A stretch of DNA of 64,000 bases, taken from Shewanella seohaensis (GTDB lineage Bacteria > Pseudomonadota > Gammaproteobacteria > Enterobacterales > Shewanellaceae). Positions 1 to 10,056 of this stretch are shown here, piece by piece. Both the position numbers and the translations under genes were made by a program. How positions within the stretch are numbered: position 1 is the first letter of the stretch; each line of letters opens with the position of its first letter. The stretch spans positions 3,968,001 through 4,032,000 of the forward strand of contig NZ_CP104900.1 of NCBI RefSeq assembly GCF_025449215.1, in the 5' to 3' direction. The notes beneath the pieces are model-generated. The model saw only the letters and a program-made list of their open reading frames with translations, made no database searches and was not told the origin of the DNA.

Positions 1-2815
1 TGCCCAGCGCCGCCTGCCTGAAGATGCCAACGATCCAGTGGTCTCTAAGGACAATGGCTCTGGCGAACCCTCTGTCTATGTCAACTTAAGCTCCAGCGTA
101 ATGGACAGAACTCAGCTGACCGATTACGCCCAGCGCGTATTAGAAGACAGATTTAGCCTCATCAGCGGCGTGAGTTCCATCAGCATCTCGGGCGGTTTGT
201 ACAAGGTGATGTACGTTAAGCTCAGACCCGAGCAAATGGCGGGACGCAATGTCACAGTCACCGACATTATTAACGCACTGCGTAAAGAAAACGTCGAAAC
301 CCCAGGCGGTCAAGTACGTAACGATACCACTGTGATGTCGGTGCGCACTAAGCGACTCTATTACACCCCGAAGGATTTTGACTATTTAGTGGTTCGCACC
401 GCCAGCGATGGCACGCCTATCTATCTAAAGGATGTGGCGGATGTGGCCGTTGGTGCCCAGAACGAAAACTCCACCTTTAAGAGCGATGGTATCGTTAACT
501 TAAGCTTAGGCGTTATCACTCAGTCCGATGCGAACCCTTTGATTGTGGCGCAGGAAGTCCATAAAGAAGTCGATAGAATTCAAGATTTTCTCCCCGAAGG
601 CACAAGCCTTGTGGTGGACTTTGACTCGACCGTCTTTATCGACCGCTCAATTAACGAGGTATACAACACCCTCTATGTGACTGGCGCCCTTGTGGTATTA
701 GTGCTGTACATCTTTATCGGCCAAGCCAGAGCGACCCTCATCCCTGCGGTGACAGTACCTGTGTCGCTCATTTCGGCCTTTATTGCCGCCAACATGTTCG
801 GCTACTCGATTAACCTATTGACGCTGATGGCATTAATTCTCGCCATCGGTCTTGTCGTTGACGATGCCATCGTCGTGGTAGAGAACATCTTCCACCATAT
901 TGAGCGCGGTGAAGAGCCACTACTCGCCGCTTACAAAGGCACGCGGGAAGTGGGCTTTGCGGTTGTGGCCACCACAGCCGTGTTAGTCATGGTGTTCCTG
1001 CCGATTTCCTTTATGGAGGGCATGGTCGGTTTACTCTTTACCGAGTTCTCGGTGATGCTGGCAGTATCCGTGCTGTTTTCTTCACTTATCGCCCTGACGC
1101 TGACGCCAGTACTGAGTAGCAAACTGCTTAAAGCCAATGTTAAACCGAACCGTTTTAACCGTTTCGTCGACAGTGGTTTTGCCCGCATGGAAAAGGTTTA
1201 CCGTGTTGGCGTGACTCAGGCGATCCGTTTTAAATGGTTGGCGCCACTGGTGATCCTCGCCTGCGTTGGCGGCAGTGCCTGGTTAATGCAACAAGTGCCC
1301 TCACAGTTAGCACCGCAGGAAGACCGCGGCGTACTGTTCGCCTTCGTAAAAGGCGCCGAAGGCACCAGCTATAACCGTATGACGGCGAACATGGACATAG
1401 TCGAAGACCGACTGATGCCCCTGCTCGGCCAAGGCGTGTTACGTTCTTTTAGCGTTCAAGCCCCAGCCTTCGGTGGCCGCGCTGGCGATCAAACTGGCTT
1501 TGTGATCATGCAGTTAGAGGACTGGGAACATCGCCATGTCACGGCGCAGCAAGCCCTTGGCATTATCAGCAACGCCTTAAAAGATATTCCCGACGTGATG
1601 GTTCGCCCTATGATGCCAGGCTTTAGGGGCCAATCGAGTGAGCCAGTACAATTCGTCCTCGGCGGCTCAGATTACGCCGAGCTGTTTAAATGGGCGCAGG
1701 TATTAAAAGAAGAAGCCAATGCCAGTCCTATGATGGAAGGCGCGGACTTAGATTATGCCGAAACCACGCCAGAGCTTATCGTCACCGTCGATAAAGAACG
1801 GGCGGCGGAGCTTGGGATCAGCGTCGATGAAGTCTCGCAAACCTTAGAAGTGATGCTCGGCGGTCGTAAAGAAACAACCTATGTCGACCGAGGTGAAGAG
1901 TACGATGTGTATCTGCGCGGCGATGAAAACAGCTTTAACAACGTCGGCGATTTAAGCCAAATCTATATGCGCTCGGCCAAGGGCGAATTAGTGACGCTCG
2001 ATACCCTAACCCATATCGAAGAAGTCGCATCGGCACAAAAACTTAGCCATACCAATAAGCAAAAATCGATCACCCTTAAGGCCAACATCAGTAAAGGCTA
2101 CACTTTGGGTGAAGCCTTGAAGTTTTTAGATAATAAGGCGATTGAGCTATTACCTAAGGATATTTCCATCGGTTATACCGGCGAATCTAAGGACTTTAAA
2201 GAAAACCAGAGCAGCATCTTAATCGTGTTCGGTTTAGCGCTCCTAGTGGCTTATCTGGTTTTGGCGGCGCAATTTGAAAGCTTTATCAACCCCTTAGTGG
2301 TGATGTTTACCGTGCCTATGGGGGTATTCGGTGGCTTCCTTGGCCTGTTGATTACCAGTCAAGGCATTAACATCTATAGCCAGATTGGGATGATCATGTT
2401 GATTGGTATGGTGACTAAAAACGGTATCTTAATCGTCGAGTTTGCCAACCAATTGCGTGACCGAGGTTTAGCCTTAGACAAAGCCATTATCGACGCTTCG
2501 ACTCGTCGCTTACGCCCCATTCTGATGACAGCTTTCACCACCTTAGTAGGTGCTGTGCCGCTGATCTTCTCATCGGGCGCAGGCTCTGAAAGCCGGATTG
2601 CCGTAGGTACTGTAGTGTTCTTCGGTATGGCCTTTGCCACCTTTGTGACCCTGTTCGTGATCCCGGCTATGTACCGCTTAATCTCGGCCGCGACCCATTC
2701 ACCGGGTTATGTTGAGGCGAAACTCGAGGCGGCCATCAAAGCGCAAGAATTAGCGGCTCAAGAATTAGCAGCGCAAGAGGCGGCTAAACAACAGGAACAA
2801 ACAGCCAAAGCCTAG
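1..2815 (+). CDS. RND efflux transporter permease (HAE1 family), 5' end outside window
   Basis: Inner-membrane proton/drug antiporter of a tripartite pump. The reading frame is open from base 2, so the gene starts upstream of the window; the GTG at 38 is internal, and the residues before it continue an RND porter domain. About 925 residues are visible of the usual 1020-1050. The transmembrane-4 signature LVVDDAIVVVEN, with its paired Asp proton-relay residues, lies near residue 275 of the visible part. The second half repeats the first, as expected for RND proteins. The C-terminus is a short Ala/Gln/Glu-rich tail. The partner membrane fusion protein would be upstream, out of view. Substrate unknown. 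The family assignment is secure. Confidence 0.93.
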   Translation, partial: AQRRLPEDANDPVVSKDNGSGEPSVYVNLSSSVMDRTQLTDYAQRVLEDRFSLISGVSSISISGGLYKVMYVKLRPEQMAGRNVTVTDIINALRKENVETPGGQVRNDTTVMSVRTKRLYYTPKDFDYLVVRTASDGTPIYLKDVADVAVGAQNENSTFKSDGIVNLSLGVITQSDANPLIVAQEVHKEVDRIQDFLPEGTSLVVDFDSTVFIDRSINEVYNTLYVTGALVVLVLYIFIGQARATLIPAVTVPVSLISAFIAANMFGYSINLLTLMALILAIGLVVDDAIVVVENIFHHIERGEEPLLAAYKGTREVGFAVVATTAVLVMVFLPISFMEGMVGLLFTEFSVMLAVSVLFSSLIALTLTPVLSSKLLKANVKPNRFNRFVDSGFARMEKVYRVGVTQAIRFKWLAPLVILACVGGSAWLMQQVPSQLAPQEDRGVLFAFVKGAEGTSYNRMTANMDIVEDRLMPLLGQGVLRSFSVQAPAFGGRAGDQTGFVIMQLEDWEHRHVTAQQALGIISNALKDIPDVMVRPMMPGFRGQSSEPVQFVLGGSDYAELFKWAQVLKEEANASPMMEGADLDYAETTPELIVTVDKERAAELGISVDEVSQTLEVMLGGRKETTYVDRGEEYDVYLRGDENSFNNVGDLSQIYMRSAKGELVTLDTLTHIEEVASAQKLSHTNKQKSITLKANISKGYTLGEALKFLDNKAIELLPKDISIGYTGESKDFKENQSSILIVFGLALLVAYLVLAAQFESFINPLVVMFTVPMGVFGGFLGLLITSQGINIYSQIGMIMLIGMVTKNGILIVEFANQLRDRGLALDKAIIDASTRRLRPILMTAFTTLVGAVPLIFSSGAGSESRIAVGTVVFFGMAFATFVTLFVIPAMYRLISAATHSPGYVEAKLEAAIKAQELAAQELAAQEAAKQQEQTAKA

Positions 2816-2861
2816 CGCGATACAGTAAAACTAAACGGCATAGGATGTTTGTTAAAACCAT

Positions 2862-2896
2862 AAAGCCAAGGGAGTCATTGCCCCTTGGCTTTTTTA
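2862..2896 (+). terminator. Rho-independent terminator after the RND gene
   Basis: Arms AAAGCCAAGGG (2862-2872) and CCCTTGGCTTT (2882-2892) are perfect inverted repeats, followed by a T-rich stretch. The position, between convergent genes, suggests it also serves the minus-strand exporter gene. Confidence 0.85.
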
Positions 2897-2897
2897 T

Positions 2898-4094
2898 TTA
2901 AGTCTGAGAACCGCTCCCTCTGCGCCCAGTCAAGCTCGTCAAGTTAGTCAAGTTAGTCAAGCTCGTCAAACCAAGCCCCACACAAAGCAGCGCCGCGAAG
3001 CTAATCACGCCCCCAAGATGGCTTACCATGCCTGCAGCGCCTAAACCTAGCCCCAACAGAATGTAATAAAACAGTCCAAACAGCGCACCCGCAGAACCTG
3101 CATAAGCGCGGTAGTTTGCCAGCGCCGAGCTGAGTATGTTCGGAATCGCTATCCCATAAGCAATCACAATCAACAGCATGGGTAGTAAGAAGTAAACATT
3201 ATTCACGCCAATGTCAGTCGGTTGGATGAGCCAAATACCGAGTCCTCCGAATAGTGCAATAAAGCTTGCTAACCGCACTAATAGCGCACTGGAGTAACCT
3301 CTGCCTAGTAATAGTTTATTAAAATAACTGCCAAGGAATGCGCCAAAGCCCAATAACAACCCACTCATCCCGAAGGCAAGCGTCGACAACCCTTGCGCCT
3401 CAAACATAAATGGCGCTAATGAAAAGTAGCTAAACCACATCAAGTTAAATGAGGCCACCAGCAAGGTGTTTTTAATTATCCCGCTGTCGGTAAGCATCTT
3501 GATAGCTAACTCAACTATCGCGATTTTTTGGGTATGTGCAGGCCTCGTTTCGGGCAAAGACTTTAACGACAAAAACAACAACACAATTGCCGAAGCCATC
3601 AGGGCGACAAACACACCTTGATACCCCCAATAAGCACTGAGGAGACTCCCCAATAGCAATCCGATAATGGGACTGATCCCAAGAGACATGCCCATCACCG
3701 AAAAGACTTTGGCCAATTCCTCCCCGCTGTAACTGTCACGCATCATGGTTTGAGTAATGACAGACCCCACTGCCGCACCAAAGGCCGATAATACGCGCGC
3801 CAGCAACAATAGGGTAAAGTCACTAATCATCAACGCGAAGGCTGAACCAATGGCATAACAGACTAATCCCGCAAGCATGGCGTTGCGGCGACCAATGATG
3901 TCGGCTAAACGCCCCCAGCAAAATACGCCCACAGCAAAGGCGATAAAGTACACGGATAAGGTTTGCGAGGCGCTGGCAACAGACACCGCAAAGTTTTCCG
4001 CAATATTAGGCAAAGCCGGGCTATAGATGGTTTCCATAATTTGCGGAAACATCATCAACAGCACGCACAGCCAGAGTGGTGGTTTTATTTTCAT
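2898..4094 (-). CDS. MFS drug-resistance transporter, Bcr/CflA type
   Basis: A 398-residue major facilitator with about 12 hydrophobic segments. The loop after the second helix carries the MFS motif A variant GRLADIIGRRNAML (near residue 60), and the N-terminus (IYSPALPNIAENF) resembles Bcr/CflA exporters. It likely exports a small toxic compound or metabolite by proton antiport. It is divergent from the AraC-type gene at 4239, a common arrangement in which the regulator controls the exporter. The last residues are a short Leu-Thr-Asn/Ser repeat encoded by a 9-bp tandem repeat. Family call firm; substrate unknown. Confidence 0.85.
   Translation of the reverse strand: MKIKPPLWLCVLLMMFPQIMETIYSPALPNIAENFAVSVASASQTLSVYFIAFAVGVFCWGRLADIIGRRNAMLAGLVCYAIGSAFALMISDFTLLLLARVLSAFGAAVGSVITQTMMRDSYSGEELAKVFSVMGMSLGISPIIGLLLGSLLSAYWGYQGVFVALMASAIVLLFLSLKSLPETRPAHTQKIAIVELAIKMLTDSGIIKNTLLVASFNLMWFSYFSLAPFMFEAQGLSTLAFGMSGLLLGFGAFLGSYFNKLLLGRGYSSALLVRLASFIALFGGLGIWLIQPTDIGVNNVYFLLPMLLIVIAYGIAIPNILSSALANYRAYAGSAGALFGLFYYILLGLGLGAAGMVSHLGGVISFAALLCVGLGLTSLTNLTNLTSLTGRRGSGSQT
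2929..2970. repeat. 9-bp tandem repeat inside the 3' end of the MFS gene
   Basis: Units GTCAAGCTC, GTCAAGTTA, GTCAAGTTA, GTCAAGCTC and a partial GTCAAACCA follow each other from 2929. Being a multiple of 3 the repeat stays in frame and encodes an L-T-N/S-type repeat at the protein C-terminus, so copy-number change would not shift the frame. Confidence 0.85.
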
Positions 4095-4238
4095 GATTTT
4101 TAGGTACGTTTTAGCCTTTCAGTGTTAACCGATAAACCAAAACGGCGCTCCATACTTGTCAAAGAGGGCGCAGTATAGATAGGATACCTAAGTGACAATT
4201 AACGACACTTAGACAAAAAACATCAAAAATAAGACAAT

Positions 4239-5005
4239 ATGGCCTTTATTCAACCCGAGCAGCAATTTAATCCCGATGCCTTAGACAACCTAGTGATAGG
4301 CATTGCCGCCGAAATTGGCGAACATGACTCAGGCGTACATCAGCATCGCAAGGCTCAGCTGCTCTACTCATCGGCGGGATGTATGCGGTTTACCTTAGCC
4401 GATACTCAAGTCGTATTGCCGCCAACCCGTGCAGCTTGGCTGCCCGCTGGCGTCGTACACCAAGTCACAATGCGTGATGTTGTCGCCTATCGTTCACTCT
4501 ACTTTGAGCCTGAAACCGTGGCGTCTTTGCCGGATAAAGTCACGATTTTCCATGTGAATCCATTACTCAAAGCGTTAATCGACACTATGTCCTTTTGGCC
4601 TTGGGACAAACCCAGAGACAGCCAGCACAATGCCTTTGCCCTGCTGATTGAAGAGTTACTCCATGCAGATGCACAGAATTTAAGCTTACCCCTGCCCAAG
4701 GACAAACGGCTACAAACTTGGCTTAAGCAATTGCAACAACAGCAAAAAAACCTGCCAGCTTGCAGGACATGGCCATTGAAATCGGCGCCAGCGAACGCAC
4801 CATCAGCCGTATCTTTAGCAACGAAACGGGCATGGCTTATCAGGCGTGGCGGCAGCAATGGCGCTTGCTCTCAGCTATTGAGCAATTAGCTGCGGGCGCC
4901 TCGGTGGCGCAGGTAGGATTTAACTTACAGTTTTCCAGCGACAGCGCCTTTATCAGCTTTTTTAAACAATATACTGGCATCACCCCGGCGCAATACTTTA
5001 GATAA
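4239..5005 (+). pseudogene. AraC-family regulator interrupted by a -1 frameshift
   Basis: The N-terminal frame (4239 onward) encodes a cupin-like sensing domain (HQHRKAQLLYSSAG, LPPTRAAWLPAGVVHQV) typical of regulators of MFS exporters. The AraC helix-turn-helix domain (SLQDMAIEIGASERTISRIF through FFKQYTGITPAQYFR) is read in the -1 frame and ends at 5005. The two frames meet at the A7 run 4744-4750, which reads A AAA AAC in the zero frame. One extra A, or a -1 ribosomal slip there, gives a continuous protein of about 255 residues, the normal family length. Without it the protein ends at 4889 with no DNA-binding domain. Divergent from the exporter gene, so a regulator of it by inference. Confidence 0.8.
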
Positions 5006-5153
5006 TCAATCCGTTAACCTAGCTAAAAATCCATTAAGCGCAGCTACACACGGCAATTCCCGATTAGACCCATTGCAGTTTTGCCTGCTCGCGCCATTCG
5101 CCGCCTTGCTGTGCTATAGTGCGCAGAGTCACCCAACTGATAGCCATAATCCC

Positions 5154-5627
5154 TTGAAAAAAATCGCCCTGTTTGTCGACGTGCAAAACATCTACTACAC
5201 CTGCCGTGAGGCTTATCAGCGCCAGTTTAACTATCGCAAACTCTGGCAACAGTTAAGCGCGCAGGGTGAGATTGTCAGCGCCATCGCCTACGCCATTCAT
5301 CGCGGGGACGATGGTCAATTAAAGTTTCAAGATGCGCTGAGACATATTGGTTTTGAGCTAAAACTTAAGCCCTTTATTCAGCGCAGTGATGGTTCGGCAA
5401 AGGGTGATTGGGATGTGGGCATCACCATAGATGTGCTGGAGATGGCGCCCGAGGTGGATACAGTGATCTTGCTGTCTGGCGATGGGGACTTTGCCCTCTT
5501 GCTCGATAAGATAAGGCAAAAATACGCCATCGAGGCTGAGGTGTATGGCGTGCCCTCCCTCACGGCAAAATCTCTGATGGAGGCGGCTAGCTGCTTTAAT
5601 CCGATAGAAGAGTCATTGTTACGTTAA
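5154..5627 (+). CDS. NYN/LabA-like (DUF88) domain protein
   Basis: A 157-residue single-domain protein with the PIN-like NYN fold signature. FVDVQNIYY near the N-terminus supplies the first acidic residue, GDWDVGITIDVLEM the central one, and the late motif LLSGDGDFALLLDKI is diagnostic of the LabA/DUF88 branch. Such proteins are predicted metal-dependent ribonucleases; activity here is not shown. I chose the TTG at 5154 because similarity to the family begins there and a TATAGT -10-like hexamer lies at 5115-5120. An in-frame TTG at 5073 would add 27 residues without family character. Stands alone. Confidence 0.72.
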   Translation: MKKIALFVDVQNIYYTCREAYQRQFNYRKLWQQLSAQGEIVSAIAYAIHRGDDGQLKFQDALRHIGFELKLKPFIQRSDGSAKGDWDVGITIDVLEMAPEVDTVILLSGDGDFALLLDKIRQKYAIEAEVYGVPSLTAKSLMEAASCFNPIEESLLR

Positions 5628-5682
5628 TGCCAGTATATCCCCAGCCTAACTGCATCACCCACACGCACGAGTTAGCGAGCCG

Positions 5683-6174
5683 TTACTGATACGTCACCTC
5701 GGAATACATGGGCGCAAGGCGCTTCAGCAGCGCATTGCGGGTCGATGTTGAAATATGCAGTTCCTTCATCGATTCAATCAAATGCCCGACTAAAGCATCA
5801 AAATCGGCCTGAGTGATATTCAAACCTTTATGGCTGTCTGCCATATTTTCGCCTTGATAGACGCAGCCTCCATCCGTGACAGCGCACAAATGTTCGATAA
5901 GACGCTCGCGAAAGATGGCAATATCCGTTTCATCGAAGTGGTGGACAATGCGGGGATCCCGCGCGATATGCGCAAGCAAGCCATCAACGATAGCCGAAAC
6001 GCCCGAATCACCACCGAGGGCCTGATACAGGGTTGTAGGACTGGCGTTCGCACTAGATACTGGGGTGTCAGGATCAGATAGGGCGCAGCCAGCAAGTAAA
6101 ACTGTCGAGATTGGAAGTGCTGTGATTAAAAGTGCCGTGGTTAAGTGTGCGAGAAACTTGCGAAAATGACTCAT
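5683..6174 (-). CDS. Lipoprotein-anchored group 1 truncated haemoglobin
   Basis: A 163-residue protein with a lipobox-type signal (ISTVLLAGC; lipid-modified Cys near residue 30) followed by a 2/2 globin: TLYQALGGDSGVSAIVDGLLAHI, then HHFDETD, then VYQGENMADSHKGLNITQADFDALVGHLIESM with the proximal-His region (SHKGLNI). The family binds haem and O2/NO. Export and membrane anchoring are unusual for truncated globins and place it in the periplasm. Its ATG overlaps the TGA of the DUF3034 gene by four bases (ATGA), so the two are translationally coupled. Last gene of the cupredoxin / GGDEF-EAL / DUF3034 / globin run. Confidence 0.85.
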   Translation of the reverse strand: MSHFRKFLAHLTTALLITALPISTVLLAGCALSDPDTPVSSANASPTTLYQALGGDSGVSAIVDGLLAHIARDPRIVHHFDETDIAIFRERLIEHLCAVTDGGCVYQGENMADSHKGLNITQADFDALVGHLIESMKELHISTSTRNALLKRLAPMYSEVTYQ

Positions 6175-7055
6175 AGCGCGCCCTCCAACGACAGATACCA
6201 GCCCCGTTGATGCTCAAAACCCGCAATGCTGCCTAAATCGGCATAGGCTGTGACCACTGACAGATGCTTATTGATAAACCAAGCTAAAAATATGTCCTGC
6301 CAATCATCCTCTCGAGCAAATCCCAGTTCGTTCGGTTTTTGACGATATTCAATACCCAGTGCCAGATTATCGGTGAGCAGTAACGCAGCCGAGGCTTCCA
6401 ACATAAAGTGGTAATCGTTACTGGCCTCAGTGCCAAACCCTAATAAGCCAGTTTGATTGGCTTTGGTCGCGCGCACTGTGGCATTGAGTAACAAATTACG
6501 ACCCGCTACCGTATCAAAAAACACTTTACTGGCAGCGACATATATATCTAAACCCCAATCATCCCGCGCGCCAACCGCCTGAGGAAGGCTAAAGTCATCC
6601 ACTTTTTTATACTGTGCGCCCAAGGTGATTTGTGGCATGGCGGTATATAACAACTCGCCGGCAAGCTTGTATTTGAACCCGACGATATCCTGGCCAAGCT
6701 CGCCGCCAAGAGTATCCAAATCAAAGGTTTGCCTTGCCAAACTGAGCTCAAACCGATTGTCATAACTTAACGAGACGCCCATCACTTTTAGCGTAAAATC
6801 ATCGACATAAACACCCGTGGCCATGGCCGTTGCCGACCACTCTTCACTACTGCCATAACCGTTGATCACGGCCCAAGGCACTATACCACCGCCAGCACTG
6901 CCCTCAGTCATTGACGCGCCGCCAGTGGCGATCACACGGCTACCCTCAGCCACAACTGGCGCAATGCCCCCTAACCAAAGCGGGCAAAACAGACAAAGCA
7001 GCGCCCTAGTATAGCGCCGAGTCGATAAGCTCAACTTCATTGTGTTCATGGACAT
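6171..7055 (-). CDS. DUF3034 family outer-membrane-like protein
   Basis: A 294-residue exported protein with an N-terminal signal peptide (hydrophobic ALLCLFCPLWLGGIAPVVA). The rest is rich in alternating polar/aromatic strands and glycine, consistent with a beta-barrel, ending HQRGWYLSLEGAL. It matches my memory of DUF3034, a proteobacterial family without assigned function. The first ATG (7055) is preferred over the GTG six bases upstream; further in-frame ATGs follow. It lies 67 bases after the GGDEF/EAL gene and overlaps the globin gene by four bases. Function unknown. Confidence 0.75.
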   Translation of the reverse strand: MSMNTMKLSLSTRRYTRALLCLFCPLWLGGIAPVVAEGSRVIATGGASMTEGSAGGGIVPWAVINGYGSSEEWSATAMATGVYVDDFTLKVMGVSLSYDNRFELSLARQTFDLDTLGGELGQDIVGFKYKLAGELLYTAMPQITLGAQYKKVDDFSLPQAVGARDDWGLDIYVAASKVFFDTVAGRNLLLNATVRATKANQTGLLGFGTEASNDYHFMLEASAALLLTDNLALGIEYRQKPNELGFAREDDWQDIFLAWFINKHLSVVTAYADLGSIAGFEHQRGWYLSLEGAL

Positions 7056-7122
7056 ACTCACTCAATACGCGATTGATTGCATTAGAGGGCGATGATGACG
7101 CCAGACGCCATTCGGTGTTTTC

Positions 7123-9419
7123 TTATTTGCTGCTACTGTTAAATGCTTCAAACCATTGGTCAAACTCAGCCGCTTTTAACGGCTTGGAATACACATAGCC
7201 CTGGATCAGATCGCAGTTGAGATGACGAAGAATATCAACACCTTCTCGCTCTTCAACACCTTCAGCCACAACGCTAAAGCCGAGGCCATGGATCAATTGA
7301 ATGCTGGTATTGACTATCATGGCATCCTGACTGTTCAAGTGCATATTCTGGATAAAGCTACGATCAATCTTCACTTCATCAACGGGTAATAGTTTCAAAT
7401 ACGCCAGTGATGAATGTCCGGTGCCAAAATCATCAATCGCAACCGAGACGCCCATATCGCGGAATCGTTGCAAGACCCCCACAACGGTTTGCGCATCTTT
7501 CATCACGGCGCCTTCAGTGACCTCGATGCAGAGTGCGCCGGGTTGCAGATGATTGTCCTTTAACAGGTTGGCAATTTGATTTGGTAAACGTGTATCCAGT
7601 AAATCGTGGGCAGACAGGTTAATCGCCAACTTCAGCGCTAGGCCCTGCTGCTGCCATGTCACCAACTGTTTGATGGCCTGCTTCAATACCCATTGGCTGA
7701 CAATATCAATGTTGCCTGAGTTTTCAGCGAGTTGAATAAATTCATCCGGCGGGATAAAACCCAGAGTAGGATGTTGCCAGCGGATAAGTGCTTCGGCGCC
7801 AGTACATTGATTGAGCGGCAAATTAACCTTGGGCTGAAACACCAAATAGAGCTGGTCCAGCGCCAAACCGATAGGCAAATCACGGATAAGAGTGAGTTCT
7901 CGCTGGTACTTTTCATCGTCGCCCTCACGATAACTAACGATTCGCAGTTCCTGAAGGCAGGCCTGGTTGAGGGCAATTTCGGCGCGGCGCAGCAACACAT
8001 CAATGTCGGCACCATTGCCATCAATTTCGAGCAGCCCTGCTCGCACCGTCAGCGAAATATTGGAACCTTGGATAGGAAAGGGAGCTTCTAGCATATCCAA
8101 GGATTTCAGTAATTGATCGCCCCCAATCCCTTGGCGATACAAGAGCAAAAACGAATCGCCATCCAATCGCGCCAGCATATCGGCTGTGGGCGCCAGCTGC
8201 TCCAAACGGCGGGCAAACAGCAGCAATAAGCTATCGGCGTTAGCAAAACCGATAATGTCGTTGATATGGCGAAAATGCTTGATATCCAGCAATACGATAG
8301 TGCCGGAGAGATCTTGGTTAAGATCGGTTAAATGCTGTTTTGCCGCGAAACGATTCAGCAAGCCTGTCAAACTGTCGTGGCGCGACTGATACAGTAAATC
8401 CTTTTCGCGCGCCTCAATATCCTCCCGCATCAAAGACAAACTGTTGGCCAATACCCGCAATTCCGCAGGCGCCCCTGAATGCTCTCAGGCTGCAGCCCCT
8501 GACCAATTTTACGGGCATATTGCACCAATCGATGAACGGGCTCGGTCAAACTGCCCGACAACCAAATGGCAATGGCAATCGCCAATGCCAGCGTCAACGC
8601 AAAGATCAGCAGCATGTTATTGCGTAAATGCAGATAACTTTGCTGCCACTTGAGGTTTGACTGGTGCAGCAGCGCCAACTGGCGACCATTATGCTCATAC
8701 AGCTTGATTGCCATGGATAAGTAGTCCGCAGGAATATACTCGCTGGGCATAGTTAACAGGCTGGGGAATCGGTTTTTCTGCGCAAGCACACTCTGTTGTT
8801 CGGCGCTGGATAAGGTGGAGGCGATTTCAGTCCGGCCATTGGTCTTATTAACAAAGCTAACATCAATCCCAGTGATGGCTTTGGCTTGGCTAGCCACTTT
8901 TTCATCTAACAAAAAGCCCATACCAACCCAGGCTATCAGAGTTGGCGCCTTGACTGGTTGAAGGACAAACTGATAACTCGCATGGTCAAAATCGAGAATC
9001 GCCAAGGCATTGGTATTGCTGGTGGCCAGTTCAAATAGGGATTGAATATCATCCTGCGTAAGCCCTGGCAGGCTTGAGGTTAACAGTTCCCCCTTGGGTG
9101 ACAATAATATGGCTGCATCAGCACCGATACGGGCACCATGATTGGATAATACCGACTCTATCGTTTCTTGCTCTCTTGTCGCAATCGCACGCTTAAAACC
9201 AAAATCGGCGCTGAGCACAGATAAGCTTTGACTGAGTTGAGTACCGCGATTAGACAACACTTCGAGAAACACATTCGCGCCGATTTCAAGGCTCTTTTGT
9301 TGCTGTAAAAAGTTATCTCTCTGTGTTGCCGTCAACACTGAAAATGCCGTGGCTAACTGCACTAGGGTCAGCACAGTAAAGAAAACTAAAATCAGTCGAG
9401 CACGGAAACTATTTAGCAT
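7123..9419 (-). pseudogene. Membrane sensor with degenerate GGDEF and intact EAL domain, frameshifted
   Basis: Reads as one c-di-GMP phosphodiesterase split in two. The upstream frame (9419 to about 8476) has an N-terminal TM helix, a roughly 250-residue periplasmic sensor, a second TM helix (MLLIFALTLALAIAIAIWLSG) and the start of HAMP. The downstream frame carries GGDEF (ARLDGDSF, lacking the GGDEF consensus, so probably no cyclase activity) and EAL (AEALIRW, DDFGTGHSSLAYL, EGVEE), likely an active phosphodiesterase. The frames join if one C is added to the C4 run 8472-8475, restoring an APAELRVLANS linker. The ATG at 9419 overlaps the end of the cupredoxin-like gene by 11 bases. Confidence 0.8.
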
Positions 9420-10056
9420 CAAAGGATCCAAACCCCGATGGCGGAGCCGAAGGTTTTGCCTGACGCTCGACATCTAATGCCAGCGTGAGTGTTTGAGTCT
9501 CTGCAGCCAAATTGAGGTCCTTAGGCTCAGAAATGGCCTTCTGCCATGGATGCCAAAGTTTGACTTTATAATGACCGGCCGTAAGTGCCTTGAATTGGAT
9601 CTCTCCTTTTTCGTTCGCCACCGCCACAATGGGGCTATCTGCAACATAAATAAAGGCTTGCATATAATCGTGAATATTGCAGCCAAGCGCCACTAGGCCA
9701 GGTTTATCAAACATAATAGGCGCTTCGGCTTTACCCACATAGAGTTTCAACTCGAACGGTTTGGCCTCGGAAAAGGAATACACATGGTGGCGGGTACGAT
9801 CCAGATTAGGAAAATCTACTTTTGATCCTCTAGGAACTGCCAGCACAAAGGGGATAAAGGTACGGTTTTTTTGTGACATTTCATAATGATCAGTAATGGT
9901 CGTTTTATCGGGCATCACATCAGGGATAAGTTCCACAACCGCATCGGCCAGCGCCACTTGTTGCGAGTCTACCACCTGAATCTGGAGGTCTGCGGCCATA
10001 CTCATGGGCAGCACCATACAGACAAACAAGGTAAATACAGCGCGATTTAATATCAT
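9409..10056 (-). CDS. Periplasmic cupredoxin-like protein (methylamine-utilization-protein-like)
   Basis: A 215-residue protein with a signal peptide cleaved near ADLQ. The core resembles plastocyanin-type domains: a TRHHVYSFS histidine and the GLVALGCNIHDYMQAF motif with Cys, His and Met spaced as type-1 copper ligands. An Ig/carboxypeptidase-regulatory-like segment (GEIQFKALTAGHYKVKLWHPWQ) follows. It may bind copper in the periplasm; electron transfer versus sensing is not decided by sequence. First gene of a four-gene minus-strand run leading to a membrane c-di-GMP enzyme, suggesting it supplies the signal. About 270 bases upstream contain no gene and presumably its promoter. Confidence 0.78.
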   Translation of the reverse strand: MILNRAVFTLFVCMVLPMSMAADLQIQVVDSQQVALADAVVELIPDVMPDKTTITDHYEMSQKNRTFIPFVLAVPRGSKVDFPNLDRTRHHVYSFSEAKPFELKLYVGKAEAPIMFDKPGLVALGCNIHDYMQAFIYVADSPIVAVANEKGEIQFKALTAGHYKVKLWHPWQKAISEPKDLNLAAETQTLTLALDVERQAKPSAPPSGFGSFDAK

